From Chthoniobacteraceae bacterium (GTDB lineage: Bacteria; Verrucomicrobiota; Verrucomicrobiia; Chthoniobacterales; Chthoniobacteraceae), in the NCBI GenBank assembly GCA_947478975.1, contig CANJYI010000236.1, positions 1-5,002 of the forward strand: a stretch of DNA of 5,002 nt, in the 5' to 3' direction. This document shows, piece by piece, positions 1 through 5,002 of this stretch (the stretch's first letter is position 1; each line of letters starts with the position of its first letter). A model generated the notes under the pieces. It saw only the letters and a program-made list of their open reading frames with translations, was not told the origin of the DNA and ran no database searches. A program made the position numbers and the translations under genes.

Positions 1-99
1 CTCGGGGAAAAGGGGGCGCCGGCCGAGTTCGCCTACCTGCCGGCGGAGGAGAAGCGTTCCATCCGGTTGATTTTGCGAGAGACCGGCATCCTGCCCTAG
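1..99 (+). CDS. C-terminal end of an unidentified protein (5' truncated by window)
   Basis: Reading from base 1 in frame 1 gives 32 codons ending at TAG 97-99; the protein finishes EEKRSIRLILRETGILP. The codons are GC-rich and the frame is open from the window edge, so this is most likely the tail of a gene that begins upstream. The tail is charged and probably helical, with no diagnostic motif, so I cannot assign a family. A stem-loop starts about 24 bases after the stop. It could equally be a chance open frame, because only 32 codons are visible. Confidence 0.6.
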   Translation, partial: LGEKGAPAEFAYLPAEEKRSIRLILRETGILP

Positions 100-122
100 G
101 ACGTATTCACTTCCGGCAACCT

Positions 123-153
123 CTCGCTGACCCCTCGGGGAACGGGGAGTGAG
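123..153 (+). terminator. Stem-loop after the first gene, possible terminator
   Basis: CTCGCT (123-128) pairs with AGTGAG (148-153), with one G-T wobble, and CCCC (131-134) pairs with GGGG (144-147). This leaves a 2-base bulge (129-130) and a 9-base loop (135-143). It lies 24 bases after the stop codon at 97-99, where a terminator would be expected. No T-run follows it, so classical Rho-independent termination is doubtful. It may act as a 3'-end stabilising structure or have no role. Confidence 0.3.
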
Positions 154-225
154 CCGCAGATGGAGCAGAGTTCACAGATGTACGTGATGGTTTCCTCTTA
201 CCTCTAAAATCTGTGTGATCTGCGG
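154..225. repeat. Nested inverted repeat, probable dispersed intergenic palindromic element
   Basis: Two perfect inverted-repeat pairs are nested. The outer pair is CCGCAGAT (154-161) with ATCTGCGG (218-225). The inner pair is CACAGAT (173-179) with ATCTGTG (209-215). The arms are separated by 11 bases on the left and 2 on the right, around a 29-base centre (180-208). The arms are also related to each other: the core CAGAT occurs in both left arms. Non-coding elements built from repeated 'ACAGAT/GCAGAT' words are, from my general knowledge, common between genes of Verrucomicrobiota and Planctomycetota; that this copy is one of many is inferred. No protein frame explains it. Confidence 0.55.
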
Positions 226-376
226 ATGCCTCTCTGAATGAGGTGTTTGTGGATTCCCTTTAGGAGAGCTCGCGAGGTTGCTGCCGAAACTGCGGTTTGA
301 TTGACAGTGAACATGCCCAAGGCGGAAGAGTGCTGGCTTTGATTTGGGCGGCTTTTGGTGCAGAATAAAGCGACCT

Positions 377-1084
377 ATGGAAACTGAAAATGAAGCGGCG
401 CCGGCGGCGGATGAGCAGGGAGGGCTGCCGTTTGTGCTTTCGGGAGTCGCGGCGCGCGCGCTGGGCTGCCTGATTGAGAAGGAGTTTGCTACGCCGGACA
501 TCTACCCGCTCACGCTGAATGCTCTGACAAACGCGTGTAACCAGCGAAGCAATCGAGAGCCGGTCATGGCCCTTTCGGAGGCTGACGTAGTGGCTGGCTT
601 GGACGAACTGCGGGTGCAGCGACTCGCCGTGATCTTTACGGGGGCGGACTCGCGCGTGCCCAAGTACAAGCACAAGTTGGAACAGGTTTTCCCTATGGAC
701 GATGTGTCCCGCGCGCTGCTTTGCGAGTTGCTTGTGCGGGGCCCCCAGACGGCGGCCTCCCTGCGCGCCAACAGCGAAAGGCTCCACCGGCAGCCGTCTG
801 CGGCTGAGTTTGATGCGATTCTGGCGGAACTGGCCGAGCGCAAATCGGGCGCTCTGGTGCACAAGCTTCCCCGCCAGCCCGGCCAGAAGGAGGCGCGCTG
901 GGTCCAGTTGCTCACCGGCGCACCCGCGCTTCAGGCAGAGCCGGAAGCCTTGGTGCGGCCTGTGCCTTCGGATCTGGAGCGGCGCGTGACGGACTTGGAG
1001 GAGCTGGTCAGCCGGTTGGCTGCGGATCTGGCGGGCCTGCGTGCCGAACTGGGGGTGGCGAGGGACACGGAGGAGGTCTCCTAG
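377..1084 (+). CDS. yceH: YceH family protein (DUF480), winged-helix protein of unknown function
   Basis: This is a 235-residue protein; E. coli YceH is close to 215. Its N-terminal half carries the family signature: GCLIEKEFATPDIYPLTLNA (about residues 30-49) followed by LTNACNQRSNREPVM. The second half has LLCELLVRGPQTAASLR, a Gly-rich loop and RQPGQKEARWVQLL, matching the second winged-helix domain. The C-terminus (about 195-225) is a leucine-rich heptad segment (LERRVTDLEELVSRL), likely a coiled coil, also seen in YceH proteins. Structures in this family show two winged-helix domains, but no biochemical role is established; DNA binding is inferred from the fold. I chose ATG 377 because homologous sequence starts shortly after it. 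The frame also allows TTG 344, which would add 11 residues (GGFWCRIKRP) unlike the family. The ribosome-binding site is weak (AATAAAG). The gene is flanked by a long spacer and a convergent gene, so it is probably monocistronic. Confidence 0.93.
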   Translation: METENEAAPAADEQGGLPFVLSGVAARALGCLIEKEFATPDIYPLTLNALTNACNQRSNREPVMALSEADVVAGLDELRVQRLAVIFTGADSRVPKYKHKLEQVFPMDDVSRALLCELLVRGPQTAASLRANSERLHRQPSAAEFDAILAELAERKSGALVHKLPRQPGQKEARWVQLLTGAPALQAEPEALVRPVPSDLERRVTDLEELVSRLAADLAGLRAELGVARDTEEVS

Positions 1085-1166
1085 GGGAGGGAGGCGCAGT
1101 GATCCGCAGCTGGTGCAGGGCTCCACACATACTTCTGGACTACTGCGTCCACTCAATCTGTGAAGC

Positions 1167-1185
1167 CTCCGCACAGGCTGCGGGG
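1167..1185. terminator. Stem-loop in the convergent spacer, possible terminator
   Basis: CCTCCGCA (1166-1173) can pair with TGCGGGG (1179-1185) over 7 pairs, one of them T-G, around the loop CAGGC (1174-1178). On the + strand it is followed by TTCCT, which is only weakly T-rich; on the - strand no T-run follows. It sits between two genes that converge (stops at 1084 and 1225), where a shared terminator would be expected. The rest of the 140-bp spacer shows nothing else I can support. Confidence 0.35.
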
Positions 1186-1224
1186 TTCCTGGCGGCCGGC
1201 CGTTATTGTGGGTGGTTCAGGCTG

Positions 1225-2064
1225 CTAGCGGATTGGCGAAAAGTCCGTCGCCTTCATGTAGACGGACTTCACTCCCTCCGGTTGGGGAACGGTCAGGGAG
1301 CCGCCAGCCTTGGTTTCGCTGGCGTTTTTAGCTGCGATCCATTCGGGGTCGGCGCGGAACGTTTCAAACGACTTCAGACCGGCCGCCTTGCTTTCATGGC
1401 TCAGGATGTAGAGCAGCTTGGTGCTGGGCGAGTCCTTGGGATCCGTGGGGGTCCAGTAGCCGGTGTGGCTCATGCCGTGGCGGCTGAAAAGCCCGATGGT
1501 GTGGTTGCGGAACCGGTCGTGCAGCGCGGGCAACCTGCCCTCGGGGGTGGTGTAGGTGCGCAGTTCAAAGACCCGCCCGGCGGCCCCGGCCGAGGCCTTG
1601 ATGGGGCAGGAAAAGTCCGTGGCCTTCAGGAAAATAACCTCCGGCTTTTGCGCCAGAATTTTGCCGTTGGCTTCGCTTGCCTTCGCTGCGGCCTGCCAGT
1701 CGGGGTCTTTGCGGAACGCCGCCCAGGAGGCTTCCGCTCCTTCGCGGGACTTGTGGGCGATGATGTAGTAGAGGGTGTTGTCGGCGCCTTCCTCTTTTTC
1801 AACAGGCACCCAGTAACCGATGTTTTCGATGCCGTGCTTGTTGAAGAGTTTGACCGTGTGGTCGCGGAACCGGGCGAGCAGGTCGGGAAGCTTGCCCTCG
1901 TTGGTGACGTAGATGCGAAGCTCGAAAAGCCGGTTGTCGGAGGTGGGGGCGGCGGATTCCGCCGCGAAGGCGAGGGGACTGTTCATGGAGAGAACCGCGG
2001 TGGCGCAACCGGCGGCCAAGGTGGTGGCCAGCCAGGAGCGACGGGTGGATGGGGGTGTGGTCAT
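1225..2064 (-). CDS. Exported protein with two tandem NIPSNAP domains
   Basis: This is a 279-residue protein. Residues 1-34 look like an export signal: a twin arginine in STRRSWLAT (6-14), a hydrophobic Ala-rich stretch (12-34) and an AFA-A site near residue 34. The RR-S-W-L context suggests Tat export, though W replaces the usual F. AAGC at 17-20 loosely resembles a lipobox, but Ala at -3 makes a lipoprotein less likely. Two NIPSNAP repeats follow (about 45-152 and 164-276). They share FELR-Y, EG-LP, RFR-HT--LF, HG----GYW and KATDFS; my hand alignment gives about 45% identity over the first 80 positions. NIPSNAP proteins have a ferredoxin-like (Dabb-type) fold, and bacterial secreted members have no assigned reaction. 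The frame is open far upstream, opposite the next gene, but ATG 2064 is the right start because the signal peptide begins there. It is divergent from the methyltransferase gene and convergent with yceH. Confidence 0.9.
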   Translation of the reverse strand: MTTPPSTRRSWLATTLAAGCATAVLSMNSPLAFAAESAAPTSDNRLFELRIYVTNEGKLPDLLARFRDHTVKLFNKHGIENIGYWVPVEKEEGADNTLYYIIAHKSREGAEASWAAFRKDPDWQAAAKASEANGKILAQKPEVIFLKATDFSCPIKASAGAAGRVFELRTYTTPEGRLPALHDRFRNHTIGLFSRHGMSHTGYWTPTDPKDSPSTKLLYILSHESKAAGLKSFETFRADPEWIAAKNASETKAGGSLTVPQPEGVKSVYMKATDFSPIR

Positions 2065-2097
2065 GCCTGCTTGTCTGACCGGAGTGCTGGCCTGAAG

Positions 2098-2114
2098 CAA
2101 AGAGAATTTCTTTG
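2098..2114. promoter_or_regulatory. Inverted repeat in the divergent spacer, possible operator
   Basis: CAAAGA (2098-2103) and TCTTTG (2109-2114) form a perfect 6-bp inverted repeat around GAATT. It sits near the middle of the 87-bp spacer between the start codons at 2064 (-) and 2152 (+). Its A/T content stands out in GC-rich DNA. A dimeric regulator site serving one or both genes is possible; a small RNA hairpin in the methyltransferase leader is the alternative. No convincing -35/-10 pair was found around it. Confidence 0.3.
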
Positions 2115-2151
2115 TGCCGCAGGGCATTCGGGTGCATTGCTGCGCTCTGCC

Positions 2152-3339
2152 ATGGTTGTAAATCCCGTCTGCCCCCTGCTCACAGCCCTTCGCAAGGCTT
2201 GGGATGCCTCCACCTTTGTGAAGCTCACCCTCAGCTCGCCGGAGGAGCTCGAGCCCGGTTTGCGCAACATCAAGGCGCGCCCCGTGGCCCTCAAGGACGG
2301 CCGCCGCATTTGCCTGACACAGTGCTTTGCCACTCGCGAAATCACCGTCAACCTGCTCCCGGAGGATGGGATTCGCACGCTGGCAGACAGCTTCGCGCAC
2401 TCCTGGACCCGGGCGAATCTTTTCACCACCGCGGGGGACTTTCAGTTCCGCCGGGAGCCCTCGGGAAAGGTATCGGTGCGTGCTGCTCGTCCCGCCTTTA
2501 CCGCTGCGCCCGCGCTGGAACACGACCGGCGCAACCCGCTCCGGAAGGCGCTGGCGGACGAACCCTTCCTGCAGCGCCTGGGAGTGACCACTCTTCAGGG
2601 CGCGCCGCGGCCGGGGATGTCCGGGAAGCTCCGCCAAGTGCAGCGGTTTGTGGAGATTTTGGGGCACCTGCTCGACGATTGGACCACCAAGCCGCAACGC
2701 ACGCTGCGCATCGCCGACATGGGAGCCGGCAAGGGATACCTCACTTTTGCGCTCGCACACGCCCTGCGGTTGCGGGGCCTGGATGCCGAGGTGACCGGCG
2801 TCGAGGCGCGCCCCGAGCTTGTCCAGGAAGCAAACCGTGCGGCTGAGGAGCTTGGATTTGCCCAGTTGCGCTTTGTTTCCGGAACCATTGGAGCCTGGGA
2901 CGCGCCGGCGGAGTTGGACGTCCTCGTGGCCTTGCACGCCTGCAACACCGCCACCGACGATGCGCTGTTCCTTGGCCTGGAGAAGGGCGCCGAATTGTTG
3001 CTCACCTCGCCCTGCTGCCACCAGGAGCTGCGGCCCCAACTCCATTTCCCGCCCCCCCTTGCAGCGGTGTCCGGACACGGGATTCTTGCCGAGCGCCAGG
3101 CCGAAATCCTCACCGACGCCCTGCGCGCGCACCTTTTGGAACTGCGGGGCTATTCGGCACGCGTTTTCGAATTTGTAGAGCCGGAGCACTCCGGAAAGAA
3201 CCTGATGCTCGCGGGCGTCAGGCGGGCAGCCGGCGGCCGTCCAAAGGAGGAAATCCGCGGGGAGATCCGCTCCCTGTGGGCCGCGTTCGGGCTCAAATCA
3301 CAACAACTGGCGAGACTGCTTGGGGAGGTACCAGTATGA
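2152..3339 (+). CDS. SAM-dependent methyltransferase, Methyltransf_32 / METTL25-RRNAD1-like
   Basis: This is a 395-residue protein. The N-terminal part (about 20-120) matches a domain found ahead of the catalytic domain in bacterial relatives: FVKLTLS, then RPVALKDG, CFATREITVN and ANLFTTAGDFQ. Residues about 155-175 (GKLRQVQRFVEIL) form a helix leading into a class I SAM-binding fold. There, motif I is IADMGAGKGYLTFAL (187-201), the acidic residue after strand 2 lies in VTGVEAR (214-220), and VALHACNTATDDA is at 259-271. SPCCHQEL (286-293) and EHSGKNLML (345-353) are further family marks. The HAC and PCCH elements recall eukaryotic METTL25/RRNAD1 proteins. The substrate is unknown; RNA or a ribosomal component is my inference from the partner gene. 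The frame stays open for 351 codons upstream, but that stretch is antisense to the NIPSNAP gene. ATG 2152 is the first start after that gene, lacks a clear ribosome-binding site, and TTG 2137 is an alternative. The last codons overlap the next gene. Confidence 0.88.
   Translation: MVVNPVCPLLTALRKAWDASTFVKLTLSSPEELEPGLRNIKARPVALKDGRRICLTQCFATREITVNLLPEDGIRTLADSFAHSWTRANLFTTAGDFQFRREPSGKVSVRAARPAFTAAPALEHDRRNPLRKALADEPFLQRLGVTTLQGAPRPGMSGKLRQVQRFVEILGHLLDDWTTKPQRTLRIADMGAGKGYLTFALAHALRLRGLDAEVTGVEARPELVQEANRAAEELGFAQLRFVSGTIGAWDAPAELDVLVALHACNTATDDALFLGLEKGAELLLTSPCCHQELRPQLHFPPPLAAVSGHGILAERQAEILTDALRAHLLELRGYSARVFEFVEPEHSGKNLMLAGVRRAAGGRPKEEIRGEIRSLWAAFGLKSQQLARLLGEVPV
3322..3328 (+). promoter_or_regulatory. 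Strong ribosome-binding site inside the end of the methyltransferase gene
   Basis: GGGGAGG lies 7 bases before ATG 3336 and within the last codons of the upstream gene. It decides the start of the Rsm22-like gene in favour of ATG 3336 over the in-frame ATG 3276. It is the clearest Shine-Dalgarno sequence in the window. Together with the ATGA overlap (3336-3339) it supports translational coupling. Confidence 0.75.
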
Positions 3340-4352
3340 GCGAATGGCTTTCTTCAGAACTTCGGACCCTGACCCGGTTGCGGGATGGCTTTCTTTCCGG
3401 CAACGCGGGGGCGGCCGATTACTGGCAGTCGGCCGGCGATGTGGAGCTTTACGACCGCACCTTTGCGCAGCGCATCGGCTGGAAATGGGAGGCGGTTCTC
3501 GGGGAGCTGAGTCTGCGCGGCTGGAAGCCCTCTTCGGAGTTACTGGTGGACTGGGGCTGCGGCAGCGGAATCGCCTCGCGCACGGTGCTTTCGCACTGGC
3601 CTGGACTTTTTCGTAATGTGAGTCTTTCGGACCGCTCTCCGTTGGCGCTTTCCTACGCCTCGGCGCGGTTGCGTGAGCTCGAGCCGGATGTGGCCCAGCA
3701 GTTCGGTGGGGTGGAGTCTGCCTCTGGGGGCGGAGCGCTGCTGCTTGTCAGCCATGTGCTTACGGAGCTTTCCAAGGAGCAGCTTGCGAGGTTGTGGAAG
3801 CAGGCGGCTGCTTCGAGCGCGCTGATCTGGGTGGAATCGGCGACGCACGAAAACTCGAGGCGGTTTGTGGAGGAAATCAGGGAGCGCCTGTTGGCCACCG
3901 GGCAGTGGCGGGTGGTGGCGCCCTGCACCCATTCGGGGGCCTGTCCGATGCTGCAGGCGGACCAGGCGAGGCATTGGTGCCACCATTTCGCGCGGGTGCC
4001 CTCAGAAGTCCACCAGGACGGTGCGTGGCGGGAGATCTCCAAAAAGCTGGGCGTCGACCTGCGTGTGCTTCCCTACAGCTATCTGGTGATGGAACGGAAT
4101 GCGCAGGAGCCGCTCGCGCTCGAGCCGGGGTTTTCGCGGGTGATCGGGGAGCCGCGTGAGTTCAAGGGCTACCTGAAGGTGCTCACTTGTGGTGAGGACG
4201 GTCTGGCGGACAAGGTGTTGCAGAAGCGCAATGCCCCTGCGCTTTTCAAGGAAGTACGGGTCGCCGAGACATTGCCGCTCTACAAGTGGGAGGAGAAAGA
4301 CGGGCGCATCGTGGGCGGACACGGGGTGGGCGGCGCTCCGGAGGCGGATTGA
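3336..4352 (+). CDS. Rsm22/METTL17-like small-ribosomal-subunit methyltransferase-fold protein
   Basis: This is a 338-residue protein. The Rsm22 family layout is visible throughout. YDRTFAQRIGWKWEAVL (39-55) is the helical lead-in. LLVDWGCGSGIASRTVL (69-85) is SAM motif I. LLLVSHVLTELSKEQLARLW (135-154) is the conserved 'H-L-EL' segment, and IWVES (164-168) is the next strand. APCTHSGACPM (195-205) and HWCHHFARVP (213-222) follow, then PYSYLVM (246-252), RVIGEPREFKGYLKVLTC (268-285) and a basic end (KVLQKRNAP). Cys197, Cys203, Cys215 and Cys285 are placed like the four Fe-S-binding cysteines of mitochondrial Rsm22/METTL17. Those proteins assist small-subunit ribosome assembly in mitochondria, and methyl transfer by them is unproven. 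A role on the bacterial 30S subunit is inferred. ATG 3336 overlaps the previous stop as ATGA and has a strong GGGGAGG site. The pair is therefore almost certainly one operon. Confidence 0.9.
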   Translation: MSEWLSSELRTLTRLRDGFLSGNAGAADYWQSAGDVELYDRTFAQRIGWKWEAVLGELSLRGWKPSSELLVDWGCGSGIASRTVLSHWPGLFRNVSLSDRSPLALSYASARLRELEPDVAQQFGGVESASGGGALLLVSHVLTELSKEQLARLWKQAAASSALIWVESATHENSRRFVEEIRERLLATGQWRVVAPCTHSGACPMLQADQARHWCHHFARVPSEVHQDGAWREISKKLGVDLRVLPYSYLVMERNAQEPLALEPGFSRVIGEPREFKGYLKVLTCGEDGLADKVLQKRNAPALFKEVRVAETLPLYKWEEKDGRIVGGHGVGGAPEAD

Positions 4353-4365
4353 CGTTTTCCCAAGC

Positions 4366-4394
4366 TTGCGGGGGGCGTGAGAAGGCGGTAGTAT
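4366..4394 (+). promoter_or_regulatory. Weak sigma-70-type promoter candidate before ilvB
   Basis: TTGCGG (4366-4371, 3/6 to TTGACA) and TAGTAT (4389-4394, 4/6 to TATAAT) are separated by exactly 17 bases. They sit in the 72-bp spacer between the Rsm22-like stop and ATG 4425. A start near 4401 would leave a leader of about 24 bases, too short for a peptide attenuator or a T-box. Read-through from the upstream pair is also possible, since no terminator hairpin was found in the spacer. Confidence 0.3.
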
Positions 4395-4424
4395 GGCAAA
4401 CTGTCCCGCTTCTTATAGAACGTT

Positions 4425-5002
4425 ATGAGCCAATCTCACTCCAGCCCACAAACTGATGCCCATTCCGCGACCTCCCCTGTGGAGCGCGGCGAACCCATGA
4501 GCGGTGCCGACATCCTTGTCGCCTGCATGGAGCGCGAAGGGGTGGACACCATTTTCGCCTATCCCGGCGGTGCTTCGATGCACATGCACCAGGCGCTGAC
4601 CCGCTCAAAGCAGATTCGCACTTTGCTTCCCCGCCACGAACAGGGCGGCGGTTTTGCCGCAGCCGGTTACGCACGCGTCACTGGCAGGGCCGGTGTGGTC
4701 ATGGCCACTTCGGGCCCCGGAGCGACCAACCTTGTGACCTGTATCGCCGACTGTTACCTGGACTCCATCCCTCTGGTGGCGATCACCGGACAGGTGCCCC
4801 AGCACATGATCGGCAAGGGCGCCTTTCAGGAGACGGACGTTTTCTCTGTCACGGCCCAGGTGGTCAAACACAACTACCTCGTGTTGGATGTGAATGACAT
4901 CCCCCGGATTGTGAAGGAAGCCTTCCACATCGCCCAGACCGGCCGCCCGGGTCCGGTGCTTATCGACATTCCCAAGAACATCCAGCAGGCGGTCACCCGT
5001 CC
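4425..5002 (+). CDS. ilvB: Acetolactate synthase large (catalytic) subunit, N-terminal part
   Basis: The frame is open from ATG 4425 to the window edge: 192 full codons of a protein usually near 560-600 residues. It is the ThDP- and FAD-dependent enzyme that condenses two pyruvates to acetolactate, or pyruvate with 2-oxobutyrate, the first common step of valine, leucine and isoleucine synthesis. Visible here is the N-terminal PYR domain: MSGADILVACMEREGVDTIF (25-44), YPGGA (46-50), RHEQGGG (70-76) with the catalytic Glu72, then TSGPGATNLVT (95-105), SIPLVAITGQV (114-124) and GKGAFQETD (130-138). GRPGPVLIDIPK (173-184) closes the domain. Glu72 argues against glyoxylate carboligase, which has Val there. 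The first 24 residues are a polar Ser/Pro-rich extension before the usual family start; ATG 4497 (Met25) is therefore an alternative start. Neither ATG has a strong ribosome-binding site. The regulatory subunit and ilvC would be expected downstream, outside the window. Confidence 0.93.
   Translation, partial: MSQSHSSPQTDAHSATSPVERGEPMSGADILVACMEREGVDTIFAYPGGASMHMHQALTRSKQIRTLLPRHEQGGGFAAAGYARVTGRAGVVMATSGPGATNLVTCIADCYLDSIPLVAITGQVPQHMIGKGAFQETDVFSVTAQVVKHNYLVLDVNDIPRIVKEAFHIAQTGRPGPVLIDIPKNIQQAVTR

Larger units (their letters stand above)
100..376. other. 277-bp non-coding spacer upstream of the YceH gene
   Basis: No convincing gene lies here. It contains the stem-loop at 123-153 and the nested palindrome at 154-225. 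The right part (226-376) has a perfect TTGACA at 301-306, but the bases 17-18 further on read GGAAGA/GAAGAG, which is not a -10 box. I therefore cannot place the promoter of the downstream gene with confidence. Confidence 0.6.

Noticed and set aside
134..142. CTCGGGGAA at 134-142 repeated from 1-9, as a direct repeat
   Set aside because: Nine bases in GC-rich sequence, one copy inside coding DNA; no target-site or attachment-site context.
301..306. Perfect TTGACA as a -35 box for yceH
   Set aside because: No acceptable -10 hexamer occurs 15-19 bases downstream (GGAAGA/GAAGAG region), so a promoter cannot be supported.
313..342. Nine-codon ATG frame ahead of yceH as a leader peptide
   Set aside because: It shows no ribosome-binding site, no run of regulatory codons and no attenuator structure; chance short frame.
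260..1174. 304-codon - strand open frame opposite yceH
   Set aside because: It is Arg/Gln/His-rich, has no motif and spans both a real gene and its flanks; typical high-GC shadow.
1194..1201. GGCCGGCC palindrome in the convergent spacer
   Set aside because: An 8-bp GC palindrome is expected by chance in DNA of this composition and has no partner or T-run.
1099..2151. 351-codon upstream extension of the methyltransferase frame on the + strand
   Set aside because: It lies exactly opposite the NIPSNAP gene in matching codon register, has low-complexity Gly/Ala/Val-rich sequence and no recognisable domain; it is a GC-rich antisense shadow.
2065..3189. Upstream extension of the NIPSNAP frame on the - strand (about 375 codons)
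   Set aside because: It is antisense to the methyltransferase, with no family similarity, and the NIPSNAP signal peptide begins at 2064, which fixes the start.
1..5002. A CRISPR array, defence island, prophage or transposon in this window
   Set aside because: No regularly spaced repeats, nuclease, integrase or transposase motifs were seen; gene content is housekeeping or conserved hypothetical.

Overview
This G+C-rich bacterial window carries ordinary chromosomal genes. The likely source is the PVC superphylum, probably Verrucomicrobiota. This is an inference from three things: the style of the acetolactate synthase N-terminus (HEQGGGF around the catalytic Glu, YPGGASMHMHQ before it), an exported tandem-NIPSNAP protein, and an intergenic inverted repeat built on CCGCAGAT/ATCTGCGG. 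No rRNA, tRNA, transposase, CRISPR or phage signal was seen.

Layout from left to right: (1) the last 32 codons of an unidentified + strand gene (1-99). (2) A 277-bp non-coding stretch with a hairpin near 123-153 and a nested palindromic element at 154-225. (3) A YceH/DUF480 protein on + (377-1084). (4) A 140-bp convergent spacer with a modest stem-loop. (5) A secreted two-domain NIPSNAP protein on - (1225-2064). (6) An 87-bp divergent spacer with a 6-bp inverted repeat that could be an operator. (7) A two-gene + strand unit: a Methyltransf_32-type SAM methyltransferase (2152-3339) overlapping by ATGA an Rsm22/METTL17-like protein (3336-4352). (8) A 72-bp spacer with a weak promoter candidate. 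(9) The 5' part of ilvB, the catalytic subunit of acetolactate synthase (4425 to the window edge).

The most interesting part is the translationally coupled pair. Both proteins have class I SAM-binding motifs. The second belongs to the family of mitochondrial small-ribosomal-subunit factors and keeps four cysteines placed like that family's Fe-S ligands. A shared role in ribosome assembly or RNA modification is a reasonable inference but is not shown by the sequence. The NIPSNAP gene and YceH look unrelated to this pair, and ilvB starts a separate branched-chain amino-acid locus. Several long open frames opposite these genes are high-GC shadows and are left out.
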